Assembly (NCBI GenBank): GCA_035999765.1
Contig: CP108521.1
Coordinates: forward strand, 9,362,001 to 9,426,000
Source of the DNA: Streptomyces sp. NBC_01231
GTDB taxonomy: Bacteria > Actinomycetota > Actinomycetes > Streptomycetales > Streptomycetaceae
DNA: 64,000 bases
Reading direction: 5' to 3'
In this document: piece by piece, positions 32,414 to 46,965 of the stretch
How the letters are laid out: the number at the start of each line of letters is the position of its first letter
Position numbering within the stretch: position 1 is the stretch's first letter
Notes under the pieces: generated by a model
Told to the model about the DNA's origin: nothing
Seen by the model: the letters and a program-made list of their open reading frames with translations, nothing else
Database searches by the model: none
Position numbers and translations under genes: made by a program

Positions 32414-33880
32414 TCAGCGCTGGCGTGTCAGCAGACCCGGACGGTAGGGCAGGAGGCCGTAGTCGCCGCCGGAGTTGGGGCTGCGCCCCTGGTAGAGCAA
32501 CTGCAGATTGCAGGGATCGACGGTCATGGTCTGATCCGCGCTGGTGCGGATCAGTTCGCCGTGGCTGATGTCGTTGGTCCAGGTGGCGCCACTGTTGGCC
32601 TTGCCGGCGAAGGGATTGCTCTCGGTCGCGGCCTGGGGTGTCCATGAGCCGTTCAGACTGGTGGCCGTGAACGAGCGGAAGTAGCGGCCCTGCGAGCCGA
32701 TCGCCTCGACGATCATGAGGTAGCGGTTCTGGCCCTGGAGCTTGTAGACCTGCGGGGCTTCGAACAGGTTGTTCGTCGTATCGCTCATGACCACGGTCGA
32801 GGTCGAACCGAAGCTGCCCGGGAAGTTCCCGATCGGCATGCCGGCCCGGTAGATCTTGCCGTTGTCACCGGCGAAGAACAGGTACATGTTCGTCCCGTCA
32901 CCGATGAGCGTCTGGTCGATGGGTCCTGTTCCGGAGCCGGAGATGCTTCCGGAGAAGAGCACCTGCTGGGATGACCAGCCATTCGGGTTGGTGGGGTCGC
33001 TCGACGTCCGGTAGGAGAAGGCGGTCCCGCCCCACTGGTAGGCGAGCACCCAGATGTTCTTCGGCGCGAAGTAGAAGAGCGTGGGCGCGACGGTGGAGGA
33101 CGACATCGTGTTCTGACCGGCCGAGGCCATCTCCGACCAGTTGGTGAACAGGCCGAAGTTCATCGAACCCCAACTCGTCCCCGTGTCGTGCGTCGTCGCA
33201 TAGACGAGTTGCCTGCCGTTGTAGGGGACGACGGTGAAGTCCTTGAGCGAGACCCATCCCTGCTTGGGCTGCGCCAGCGCGCCCGTTGATGTCCAGCGAT
33301 AGGTCGACGGAAGATCGCACGGGCCGGAAGTGTCGCCGCCGACCTTGACGAGCTGCCACTGCTGGTTGGTGCCGCCCCAGTCGTCGTACTGGACGATGTT
33401 CGCGCTGTCGGTGGTGGAGGCGCCCTGCACTTCGAGAGCCTTGTTGCTGTGGCGCGAGATGAGCCTCACGTAGCCGTCCGAGCTGTCGGCCAGCCGCCAC
33501 TGCTGGTTGGTGGCGTTCAGGTCGGTCCACTGGACGATCGCGCCGCCGTTCGCGGTGGACCAGTTGTTGACGTCCAGCACCTTGCCCGAGTGGCGGGACT
33601 TGATGCGGTAGTAACCGCCCCCGGAATCGACGAACTGCCACTGCTGTTGGGCCTGGTCGTTCCTGGACCACTGAGTGATGCGGGCGCCGTCGGCGCTCGC
33701 CATGTTGTAGAGGTCCAGGGCCTTGCCGCTGTTGCGGTTGACCAGCACATACGAGGCGTTGGGGTCTACGGTCGCCGCGCCGGCGGGCTGGGCACCGAGG
33801 AAGGTGGCCACGAGCAGCAAGGGCGCAAGGACGGCGAGTAAGCGTCTTAGACGGACCGGGGACGGGTGGCGAAACCACAT
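32414..33880 (-). CDS. Secreted GH62 alpha-L-arabinofuranosidase with N-terminal CBM13
   Basis: This 488-residue enzyme removes arabinose side chains from arabinoxylan. It has a Sec signal peptide ([19 protein letters not shown], cleavage near GAQPAGA), a ricin-type CBM13 with three QxW repeats (residues about 42-175) and a GH62 five-bladed propeller (about 185-488). Catalytic positions are the base Asp in [13 protein letters not shown], the Asp in [12 protein letters not shown] and the acid Glu in [20 protein letters not shown], 8 bases upstream, fixes the ATG at 33880. Codon 14 (33839-33841) is TTA, so translation probably depends on the bldA tRNA. It is divergent from the GH10 xylanase gene. 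Confidence 0.92.
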   Translation of the reverse strand: MWFRHPSPVRLRRLLAVLAPLLLVATFLGAQPAGAATVDPNASYVLVNRNSGKALDLYNMASADGARITQWSRNDQAQQQWQFVDSGGGYYRIKSRHSGKVLDVNNWSTANGGAIVQWTDLNATNQQWRLADSSDGYVRLISRHSNKALEVQGASTTDSANIVQYDDWGGTNQQWQLVKVGGDTSGPCDLPSTYRWTSTGALAQPKQGWVSLKDFTVVPYNGRQLVYATTHDTGTSWGSMNFGLFTNWSEMASAGQNTMSSSTVAPTLFYFAPKNIWVLAYQWGGTAFSYRTSSDPTNPNGWSSQQVLFSGSISGSGTGPIDQTLIGDGTNMYLFFAGDNGKIYRAGMPIGNFPGSFGSTSTVVMSDTTNNLFEAPQVYKLQGQNRYLMIVEAIGSQGRYFRSFTATSLNGSWTPQAATESNPFAGKANSGATWTNDISHGELIRTSADQTMTVDPCNLQLLYQGRSPNSGGDYGLLPYRPGLLTRQR

Positions 33881-34102
33881 CAGAGGGCCTCCTTTGGGGG
33901 TGGGGGTGAGGTGACCCGATGAACCGCTGGGCAGACGTGCCGGAGGGGCAGGCACCGTCTCGAAACATTCGAAGAATTCCCGGATGCTTTGACGCCACAA
34001 GCTAGGAATGTGGGGCCCTCTGGTCAAGGCCTGTCGCCGATCTGTCCACAAACAGCGCCTCCGTGGCGCCGGGGGTTCGCCGTCCGGCTCGCCGGGATCC
34101 CG

Positions 34103-34131
34103 GAAAGTTTCGGGCGAGGAACGGAAATTTC
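34103..34131. promoter_or_regulatory. Two GAAA-N(0-1)-TTTC palindromes of the Streptomyces xylanase type
   Basis: GAAAGTTTC (34103-34111) and GAAATTTC (34124-34131) lie 21 bp apart, start to start, and CGAA-ACA-TTCG (33961-33971) is a relative. Conserved GAAA-N-TTTC repeats are known upstream of actinomycete xylanase genes, where they mediate repression. Their presence between two arabinoxylan-degrading genes fits shared control. Confidence 0.5.
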
Positions 34132-34139
34132 TGCGGGGA

Positions 34140-34163
34140 GTATTGACGATGCATCGTCAATAC
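34140..34163. promoter_or_regulatory. Perfect 24-bp palindrome, candidate operator
   Basis: GTATTGACGATG (34140-34151) is followed at once by its exact reverse complement. A gap-free 24-bp palindrome in a G+C-rich genome is far beyond chance, and its A+T content is high. It is the style of a LacI-family or similar dimeric regulator site. No other copy was noticed in the window and the binder is not identified. Confidence 0.65.
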
Positions 34164-34235
34164 CTCAATCATCCCTGTCTAAGAACCCGGCCATAGTTCG
34201 AGATCGAACCACGTCGGCCCTGAGCAATCTGTGTT

Positions 34236-34277
34236 GCACGGCAGATCCACGCACAGCCGCACGGCAGATCCACGCAC
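34236..34277. repeat. 19-bp direct repeat upstream of the xylanase gene
   Basis: GCACGGCAGATCCACGCAC occurs at 34236-34254 and 34259-34277 with a 23-bp period and no mismatch. It lies about 210-250 bp upstream of the xylanase ATG, possibly in the leader. Function is unknown; simple duplication is possible. Confidence 0.6.
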
Positions 34278-34387
34278 CACAGCACCTGCGCCACCCCGTC
34301 TCGTTCCGGTGAGGTTCGCACCAGCGCATCCCGGCTCTCCGCGCAGTTGGAGAGGTACGCGACGCCGCGTGGCGGTCCCCCGGCTGA

Positions 34388-35917
<1,530 letters not shown>

Positions 35918-36015
35918 GGGGACCTACCTCAACGCGTACTGGAACTTCAGGTGAGGTGATCGGCGCCAAGCGCGCGCTCCTGCCACTGGATCGCTTCGGC
36001 GGACCAGAACGAACA

Positions 36016-36055
36016 CCCGCGCCCGGCACGGCGGCCCGTCGCCGGACGCGGGTTT
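36016..36055 (+). terminator. Hairpin terminator after the xylanase gene
   Basis: CCCGCG-CCCGGC pairs with GCCGG-A-CGCGGG around a 13-base loop and is followed by TTT at 36053-36055. It lies about 100 bp after the xylanase stop and separates it from the GH54 gene. Confidence 0.6.
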
Positions 36056-36164
36056 CGCCATGCCCTCACATAGGCCTGACCAGGGACAAGACATGGGATG
36101 GCTTGCGTTCCTTCTGGGCGTGTCATGCCTATTGACAGTGCGAGAGGCCTGTGAAATCACTATC

Positions 36165-36177
36165 GACATGGGATGTC
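36165..36177. promoter_or_regulatory. Inverted repeat GACAT-GGG-ATGTC upstream of GH54
   Basis: A perfect 5+5 bp inverted repeat lies 108 bp before the GH54 ATG. A partial copy GACATGGGATG is found at 36090-36100, 75 bp upstream. The surrounding stretch 36056-36284 has no recognised gene and should hold the GH54 promoter. Confidence 0.45.
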
Positions 36178-36284
36178 TGAGGGGTTCCTGTGGGTGCTCT
36201 CGGGTGCCTTGGCTCCCCCCCTTGGCTCCCTTCGAACAGGCACGGCACTCTCTGTCCCCTTCCCCCACACAGCCAAGGAACAGA

Positions 36285-37787
36285 ATGCAGCCTTCATCCG
36301 TTTCGCCCTGGGGCCCAGCGGCTCTTGGACGACGCTTACCGGCGGCCGCCGCCGCATGCGTGATGGCACTGCTGACCATGCTGCTGGCCACCGCGCCGAC
36401 ATGGTCGGCACCGGCGGCGGCGTCCCTGGTGAGTTCGGCGTCGGGGCGGTGTCTGGACGTCAAGGGCAACGCCGACACGCCGGGAACGGCGTTGGACATC
36501 TGGGACTGCAACGGTCAGGGCAATCAGGCGTTCGAGTTCACGTCGGCGGGCGAGCTGAGGACGATGGGCGGCACCCGGTGCGTGGACGCCTACGACGACC
36601 GGACGGCTCCGGGAGCTTCGACAGTCATCCGGTCGTGCGACGGACGGTCGACCCAGATGTGGCGACAGACCTCCGACGGGTCCGTCAGCGGTGCCCGGTC
36701 CGGTTTGTGCCTGGACGTCAACGGGGCCGGCACGGCCAATGGCACCGCGGTCATCCTGTGGACCTGCAACGGCCAGGGCAACCAGAAGTGGAGCACGCGG
36801 ACACCTCCGCCCTCGCCCAGCGGGTCGGGCCCGTGCGACATCTACTCCGCGGGCGGTACGCCGTGCGTGGCCGCGCACAGCACGGTGCGGGCGCTCTACG
36901 GTTCGTACAACGGCGCCCTGTACCAGGTCAGGCGCTCCTCGGACAACGCGACCAGGGACATCGGCGTGCTCGCACCCGGCGGCTTCGCCGACGCGACGGC
37001 GCAGGACTCGTTCTGCGCGGGCACCTCATGCGTGATCACGGTGGTCCGCGACCAGTCCGGACGCGGCAACGACCTGTGGTACCAGGGGTCGGCCCAGGTC
37101 CCGGGATCGACTCAGAGCAGCCCCGCGAAGGCGACCTCCGAGTCGCTGACCGCCGGGGGCGCCAAGGCGTACTCGCTGTACATCAATCCCGGGAACAGCT
37201 ACTGGCGGGACGGCCACCTGACGGGTGTGCCGACCGGTGCCGCACCCGAAGGGGCGTACATGGTCACCAGTGGCACCCATGTCAACGGCGGCTGCTGCTT
37301 CGACTACGGCAACAGCGAGACGAGCCGGAAGGCCGACGCCGCCGGGGCGATGGACGCGATCAACTTCGGTACCCAGTGCTGGTTCGGCGGCTGCGCCGGC
37401 AGCGGTCCCTGGGTGCAGGCCGATCTCGAGTGGGGCCTGTACTCCGGCGGCAGCCAGTCCTGGAACACCAACCAGCGGGCTTTTCGCAGCAAGTTCGTCA
37501 CCGCGATGCTGAAGAACAACGGGACGTCGAGGTTCGCCCTCAAGGGTGGCGACGCGCAGTCCGGTGGCCTGACCACCCTGTGGGACGGCGGACTTCCCGG
37601 CGGATACAGCCCCATGAGGAAACAGGGAGCCATCGTCCTGGGGAGCGGCGGCGACTGCTGCAAGCCGGGCGGCGGCGCCAACCTGAGCGCCGGCACCTTC
37701 TACGAAGGGGCGATCGTCGCCGGTTACCCCTCCGACGCGACCGACAACGCGGTGCAGGCCAACGTCACCGCGGCCGGCTATCGCTGA
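36285..37787 (+). CDS. Secreted GH54-type alpha-L-arabinofuranosidase with N-terminal CBM13
   Basis: This 500-residue enzyme releases arabinose from arabinan or arabinoxylan. After a signal peptide (PAAAAACVMALLTMLLATAP) comes a CBM13 (residues about 45-175, with NGQGNQAFEF and NGQGNQKWST repeats). A GH54 catalytic domain follows (about 185-500, start GPCDIYSAGGTPCVAAHSTV). The probable nucleophile is the Glu in QADLEWGLYSGG, and the acid region is GSGGDCCKPG before AGTFYEGAIV. Fungal GH54 enzymes end in an AbfB (CBM42) domain; it is absent here and replaced by the N-terminal CBM13. AAGGAA precedes the ATG by 4 bases. Codon 18 (36336-36338) is TTA, within the signal peptide. Confidence 0.88.
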   Translation: MQPSSVSPWGPAALGRRLPAAAAACVMALLTMLLATAPTWSAPAAASLVSSASGRCLDVKGNADTPGTALDIWDCNGQGNQAFEFTSAGELRTMGGTRCVDAYDDRTAPGASTVIRSCDGRSTQMWRQTSDGSVSGARSGLCLDVNGAGTANGTAVILWTCNGQGNQKWSTRTPPPSPSGSGPCDIYSAGGTPCVAAHSTVRALYGSYNGALYQVRRSSDNATRDIGVLAPGGFADATAQDSFCAGTSCVITVVRDQSGRGNDLWYQGSAQVPGSTQSSPAKATSESLTAGGAKAYSLYINPGNSYWRDGHLTGVPTGAAPEGAYMVTSGTHVNGGCCFDYGNSETSRKADAAGAMDAINFGTQCWFGGCAGSGPWVQADLEWGLYSGGSQSWNTNQRAFRSKFVTAMLKNNGTSRFALKGGDAQSGGLTTLWDGGLPGGYSPMRKQGAIVLGSGGDCCKPGGGANLSAGTFYEGAIVAGYPSDATDNAVQANVTAAGYR

Positions 37788-37901
37788 GCTCCGTTCAGCA
37801 AGTGCGGGAGGGGTGGTCCTCCCGAACGCCCGAAGGACCGCCACGGGACCTGTCCCGCCTCCATGCATGCGTTCTCCCGCAACTCGGCCAGGAGTCGATG
37901 A

Positions 37902-38036
<135 letters not shown>

Positions 38037-38100
38037 TCCGATGACCGGCTGACGACCACCGACTCCCGCATCACCTCGTCGATCCCCAGAGAGGCCTCAC

Positions 38101-41465
<3,365 letters not shown>

Positions 41466-41479
41466 ACGCGAGCCTGAGA

Positions 41480-41509
41480 TGCCTGGAGGGGCAAAGTTCC
41501 CTCCAGGCA
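41480..41509. terminator. Bidirectional hairpin between esterase and aldehyde dehydrogenase genes
   Basis: A perfect 11-bp stem TGCCTGGAGGG with an 8-base loop lies between two convergent genes, 15 bp after one stop and 28 bp from the other. Confidence 0.7.
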
Positions 41510-41536
41510 CCCGACTTGGTCCCTCCATTGCTCCCT

Positions 41537-43060
<1,524 letters not shown>

Positions 43061-43156
43061 GCCGGTCTGCCTCCCTCAGAAGCGCTGCCCGCCGTTGGGC
43101 AGCTCTCGGTCCGAGGCTAGGAAGCGGGAGGTTGCACATACGTTGCGTGGCCGCCC

Positions 43157-43227
43157 ACACGGAGCCCGGGGCACGGAGCCCGGATCGCCCGACCGAGGTC
43201 GCGTGAACCGAGGTCGCGTGAACCGAG
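43157..43227. repeat. Two short tandem repeats in the aldehyde dehydrogenase promoter region
   Basis: CACGGAGCCCGG occurs twice with a 14-bp period near 43157-43182. ACCGAGGTCGCGTGA occurs twice without gap at 43192-43221 and a third time partly. They occupy the region where the activator would be expected to bind upstream of the dehydrogenase gene. Confidence 0.6.
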
Positions 43228-43234
43228 CGTCCGT

Positions 43235-44512
43235 TCAGGGCGCCGTCGGACGTGACCACGCGGCCGGCGCCGCCAACTCGGACTCCAGTGCCGCCAGCCG
43301 CGCCCGGACCGCCGCCGTCGGCCGCACCGTGGCGAGCGCCCGCCATACGTCCAGGTCGTCCTCGCCCCACGGAGCGTGCGCCCAGTCCGCCAGCAGGTCG
43401 GGATCCCGGCGTGCGATCAGCGCCGAACGCAGGCCGTCGGCGAGGCGCCGGCGCAGCCGCACCACCGCCGGTGCCTGCGAGCCGGGCAACAGCGGACCCG
43501 CGTACGCCGTCGCCGCCGACGTCACGGCGCCGGTCTCCAACCGCCGTTCGACGACGGCGACATCCGACTCGACCGGCACGGTGAGCCGGTAGGGACGCGA
43601 CGCGAGCAGACCCGGACCCAGCATCCGGCGCAGCCGGGCCAGTTCGGCGCGCAGCGTCACCGGCGTCACCGACTCGTCCTGGTACAGCGCACACAACAAC
43701 TGGTCGCCGCTCAGCCCCTCCGGCCGGCCGGCCAGCAGCACCACGATCTCGCTGTGCCGACGGCTGAGCCGGATCCTGCGCCCACCGGCGCACAGCTGTG
43801 CCTCGTCGCGGCCCAGCGCGCTGAGCTCCGGCATGTCGACCGCGGGCTGCTCGGGCAGCTGGAGCGCCAGCTGGGACTCGGCGGCCCGCGCCACGGCCTG
43901 TACGAACCCCAGGCTGTGCGGATGCGCCAGGCCGTGGCCGCCGGTGATGTCGACGGCCCCGAGCACCCGCCCGGAGCGGGGGTCGTGCACCGGAGCCGCC
44001 GCGCAGGTCCAGGGCTGCACCCGCCGGATGAAGTGCTCGGCCGCGAACACCTGTACCGGCCGGTCCACGGCGACCGCCGTGCCCGGCGCGTTCGTCCCGA
44101 CCGCGGTCTCCGCCCACCGCGCCCCGGGGACGAAGTTCATCCGGTCCGCCTGGCGGCGGGTGGCCGGATGACCTTCGACCCACAGCAGCCTGCCCTGCGT
44201 GTCGCACACGGCGAGCAGGTGCTCGCCGTCCGCGGCGAACGTGCCCAGCAGCTCACGGAACAGGGGCATGACCCGCGCCAGTGGGTGCTCGGCCCGGTAG
44301 GCGCCGAGGTCGCCGTCCGAGATCTCCACGTTCGCGGTGCCGTCGGGCCCGACCCCGGCCCGCGCCGAACGCCGCCAGGAGTCGGCCACCACCGAACGCA
44401 CCGGACGTGGCACGGTGCCCGCCTCCGTGAACGTCTCGTGCGCGCGCAGCAGCATCCGCACACGCTCGGCGGGGTCGGCCCCCGGCTCCAGGGCCACCCA
44501 GGGTTCGGACAA
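43235..44512 (-). CDS. GAF-domain transcriptional regulator (AcoR-like N-terminus, no AAA+ domain)
   Basis: This 425-residue protein resembles the sensor half of AcoR. There is a conserved N-terminal helix (RPVRSVVADSWRRSARAGV), a GAF domain (about 75-215, with VPGARWAETAVGTNAPGTAV and FIRRVQPWTCAAAPVHDPRS), then a C-terminal DNA-binding part with a winged-helix-like stretch (RIRLSRRHSEIVVLLAGRPE, followed by TLRAELARLRRML). No sigma-54 ATPase domain is present, as expected for actinobacteria. The start is a TTG at 44512, strongly supported by GGGGAGG 5 bases before it. It probably activates the adjacent aldehyde dehydrogenase gene in response to an alcohol, acetoin or aldehyde. Confidence 0.82.
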   Translation of the reverse strand: MSEPWVALEPGADPAERVRMLLRAHETFTEAGTVPRPVRSVVADSWRRSARAGVGPDGTANVEISDGDLGAYRAEHPLARVMPLFRELLGTFAADGEHLLAVCDTQGRLLWVEGHPATRRQADRMNFVPGARWAETAVGTNAPGTAVAVDRPVQVFAAEHFIRRVQPWTCAAAPVHDPRSGRVLGAVDITGGHGLAHPHSLGFVQAVARAAESQLALQLPEQPAVDMPELSALGRDEAQLCAGGRRIRLSRRHSEIVVLLAGRPEGLSGDQLLCALYQDESVTPVTLRAELARLRRMLGPGLLASRPYRLTVPVESDVAVVERRLETGAVTSAATAYAGPLLPGSQAPAVVRLRRRLADGLRSALIARRDPDLLADWAHAPWGEDDLDVWRALATVRPTAAVRARLAALESELAAPAAWSRPTAP

Positions 44513-44633
44513 CTCGGCCTCCCCGAAAGGCGAACTCTTGGGGACATCGTCACTCCGGGTACGCGCGCGGACAACCGTTTCGACCGTGGTCCCGAACGGC
44601 GGGCCGGGACCGCCAGTGGTTCCGCAGCGTCGG

Positions 44634-45233
44634 TCAGGCGAGGTCGACCAGATACATGTAGCGGTCCCAGTCCCAGAGGGGGCCGGGATCGGTGTGGTCC
44701 GCGCCCGGTACCTCGTAGTGTCCGATGATGTGTTCCCGGTCCTTGGGAATGCCGTAGTTGGCGCAGATCGCGGCCGTCAGTCTCGCCGACTGCTCGTACA
44801 GCGCGTCGGTGAAGTAGGCGGGCTGGTCCACCCAGCCCTCGTGTTCGATGCCGATGCTGCGGGTGTTGTAGTCCCAGTTCCCCGCGTGCCAGCCGATGTC
44901 GGCCTCACGGACGCACTGCGCGACATGACCGTCCAGCGAGCGGACGACGTAGTGCGCGGACACCTGTGTCTGCGGGTTGCGGAAGATGGCCAGCGTGTCG
45001 GCGTACGTCTCCTGGGTGACGTGGATGACCACGAAGTCGAGGGGATAGGAGGCGGGACGATCGGAGACCGTGTAGTTGGATGCGACCGCAGGCTGCCATT
45101 CGGCCGACGGGTAGTCGACAGCCCGGCCCTGCGCTCGGGCGAGTGTGTCGGGCAGCAGCGCGGTCGGGAGGGCGGCGAGGGCGGCGCCCTGCAACAGCCG
45201 TCGCCTGCTCGGGAACGATCTTGCGCGTTCCAT
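44634..45233 (-). CDS. Tat-exported N-acetylmuramoyl-L-alanine amidase (amidase_2)
   Basis: This 199-residue protein has a twin-arginine signal (SRRRLLQGAALAALPTALLP) and then a single amidase_2 domain. Zinc-binding and catalytic positions are visible in FVVIHVTQETYADT, the central GHVAQCVREADIGWHAGNWD and the terminal IIGHYEVPGADHTDPGPLWD. It cleaves the bond between N-acetylmuramic acid and L-alanine in peptidoglycan, probably for wall turnover or to attack other cells. There is no separate wall-binding domain. GAAAGG supports the ATG at 45233; an upstream in-frame extension of 61 residues lacks this. It appears monocistronic. Confidence 0.88.
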   Translation of the reverse strand: MERARSFPSRRRLLQGAALAALPTALLPDTLARAQGRAVDYPSAEWQPAVASNYTVSDRPASYPLDFVVIHVTQETYADTLAIFRNPQTQVSAHYVVRSLDGHVAQCVREADIGWHAGNWDYNTRSIGIEHEGWVDQPAYFTDALYEQSARLTAAICANYGIPKDREHIIGHYEVPGADHTDPGPLWDWDRYMYLVDLA

Positions 45234-45669
45234 ACGGAGTGCCTTTCGAAGGTGGTGGGGGGAATTCACTCGTGGGTAAGGGGCACGCGCAGCCTCGTAG
45301 CGTCGCCGCTGCCTGCCGAAGCCGGGCGTGCACCCTCGGTGAGTTTCGCGCTCGGGCGGCCGTTCCTTGCGGATCTTGGCCATGCGGGTGTGGTTGGTGT
45401 CGCACACGCCGGCCATGTGACCTCCCGACGTGTGCCCCGGCAGGTGCCCCTGCCGACATGTGATCCTTCTTCAGCTGGACCCAGCCGCTGTCCACGACGG
45501 CTGCGTCCCGCGTGAATCACGGTACGGCGCTTGCGGGTTGGGCAGCAGGGTGTCGTGTGCCTCGGTGGACGGCGGCACGGTTGTGGAAAACCTGCTCACC
45601 CGGACGAGGGAAGTCGCCGCGGATCGGTGGGCGGGTGGCCGGACCTGAGCCGGCGAAGTCGCCCAGCGT
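45234..45669. other. 436-bp intergenic region, no gene recognised
   Basis: The region lies between the amidase start and the ROK regulator stop. It contains a perfect 7-bp hairpin with a 4-base loop (CGGCAGG-TGCC-CCTGCCG, 45438-45455) that could end transcription of the ROK gene. No frame shows a recognisable protein. Confidence 0.5.
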
Positions 45670-46878
45670 TCAGGCTCGTTCGGCCACCACCGCCGGGTCG
45701 TCCAGCACCGCCCGGACCACCGAGTGCGCGGCCCCCAGCAGCGGTCCCTCGGAACCCAGCCGTGACACGGACACCGGGCAGGCGGGCCCGGCCGTGCGTC
45801 GGGCCAGCTCCTCCCGCAGCGACGGCAGCAGCCAGGGCGCCAGTCCCGCCAGCGCACCGCCGAGCACGACGCCCTCGGGATCCAGCAGGTTGACCGCCCC
45901 GGTCAGCGCGATCCCGAGCGCCTCTCCCGCATCCCGCAGGGCATGCCGTACCTTCTCGTCCCCCTGCGTGGCCCGCTGCGCGAGCAGCCCCACGCGGTCC
46001 TCACCCGGCTCCAGACCGGCCGCCCGCAGGACCGCCTCCTCACCGGCGTACTGCTCCAGGCAGCCGCGTCCGCCGCACGGGCAGTCCGGCCCGTCCGGAT
46101 GGACCGGCACATGCCCCAACTCGCCCGCGAAACCCCGGGTTCCGTGCAGCAGGCGGCCGTCCACGACGACCGCGGCACCGATGCCGATCTCGGCGGACAC
46201 ATGCAGGAAGTCGCGTGGGGTGCCGCCACCGAGCCAGAGTTCGGCGAGGGCGCCGAAGTTGGCCTCGTTGCCCACCGACGGCGTGAACTCGGCGGGCAGC
46301 AGGGCACCGAGGTCCGTGTCGTGCCAGTCGAGGTTCGGGGCGCGTACGACGGTCCGGGCGTCACGCGCCACCAGGCCGGGCACGGCCACGGCCAGCCCAG
46401 CGGGCCACAGACCCTCGCCCTCCGCCTCGGCGACGACCCGGCGCACCAGGTCGATGAGGTCCACGATCACCGGTTCGGGGGAGCGGCCCCGGTTTGCGCC
46501 GTACCGCACCGCCCGGGCCCGTACCTCTCCGCGCAGGTCGACCGCGCACACCGCGAGGTGGTCGACGCCGACCTCGGCGCCGATCCCGGCCGGTCCGCGC
46601 CCGCTGACCGCGAGCGCCGACCCCGGCCTGCCCACTCGTGCGGGCCGCTCGGGACCGAGTTCCTCCAGCAGTCCCGACCGGATGAGTTCGTCGACGAGGC
46701 TCGACACCGCGGCGCGGGTGAGACCGATGCGCGAGGCGACGGTGGCGCGGGACAGCTGTCCCTCGGCACTGACGGCGTGCATCACCCGGGCGAGGTTGCG
46801 CCGCCGCATGCCGGCCTGGGTGTCGGGCAGCGCACGCCCGGGGCCGGCCGGGTGGGCCTCGTGCAGCGGTGCGGTCAT
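45670..46878 (-). CDS. xylR: ROK-family repressor, probable xylose regulator
   Basis: This 402-residue protein has an N-terminal winged helix (about 15-75, LSRATVASRIGLTRAAVSSL) followed by a ROK sugar-kinase-like domain. The zinc motif CPCGGRGCLEQYAG and the catalytic-region sequence GFAGELGHVPVHPDG are present. ROK repressors of this design (XylR, NagC) bind the operators of sugar genes and release on sugar binding. It lies 87 bp downstream of xylB in the same direction and is divergent, together with xylB, from xylA, so xylose is the likely effector. The symbol is given from this context. Confidence 0.85.
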   Translation of the reverse strand: MTAPLHEAHPAGPGRALPDTQAGMRRRNLARVMHAVSAEGQLSRATVASRIGLTRAAVSSLVDELIRSGLLEELGPERPARVGRPGSALAVSGRGPAGIGAEVGVDHLAVCAVDLRGEVRARAVRYGANRGRSPEPVIVDLIDLVRRVVAEAEGEGLWPAGLAVAVPGLVARDARTVVRAPNLDWHDTDLGALLPAEFTPSVGNEANFGALAELWLGGGTPRDFLHVSAEIGIGAAVVVDGRLLHGTRGFAGELGHVPVHPDGPDCPCGGRGCLEQYAGEEAVLRAAGLEPGEDRVGLLAQRATQGDEKVRHALRDAGEALGIALTGAVNLLDPEGVVLGGALAGLAPWLLPSLREELARRTAGPACPVSVSRLGSEGPLLGAAHSVVRAVLDDPAVVAERA

Positions 46879-46965
46879 GCCTCCCTGCGTCCTCGGTCGG
46901 TGGTGTCCGGCGGTCGGTTGACGGCCGGGTCCGCACGTCGACTGTCGTGCGTCACAGGGTGTCCG

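Noticed and set aside
36132..36166. TTGACA box upstream of GH54 as a promoter
   Set aside because: The nearest -10-like hexamer is 23 bp away, too far for a standard promoter.
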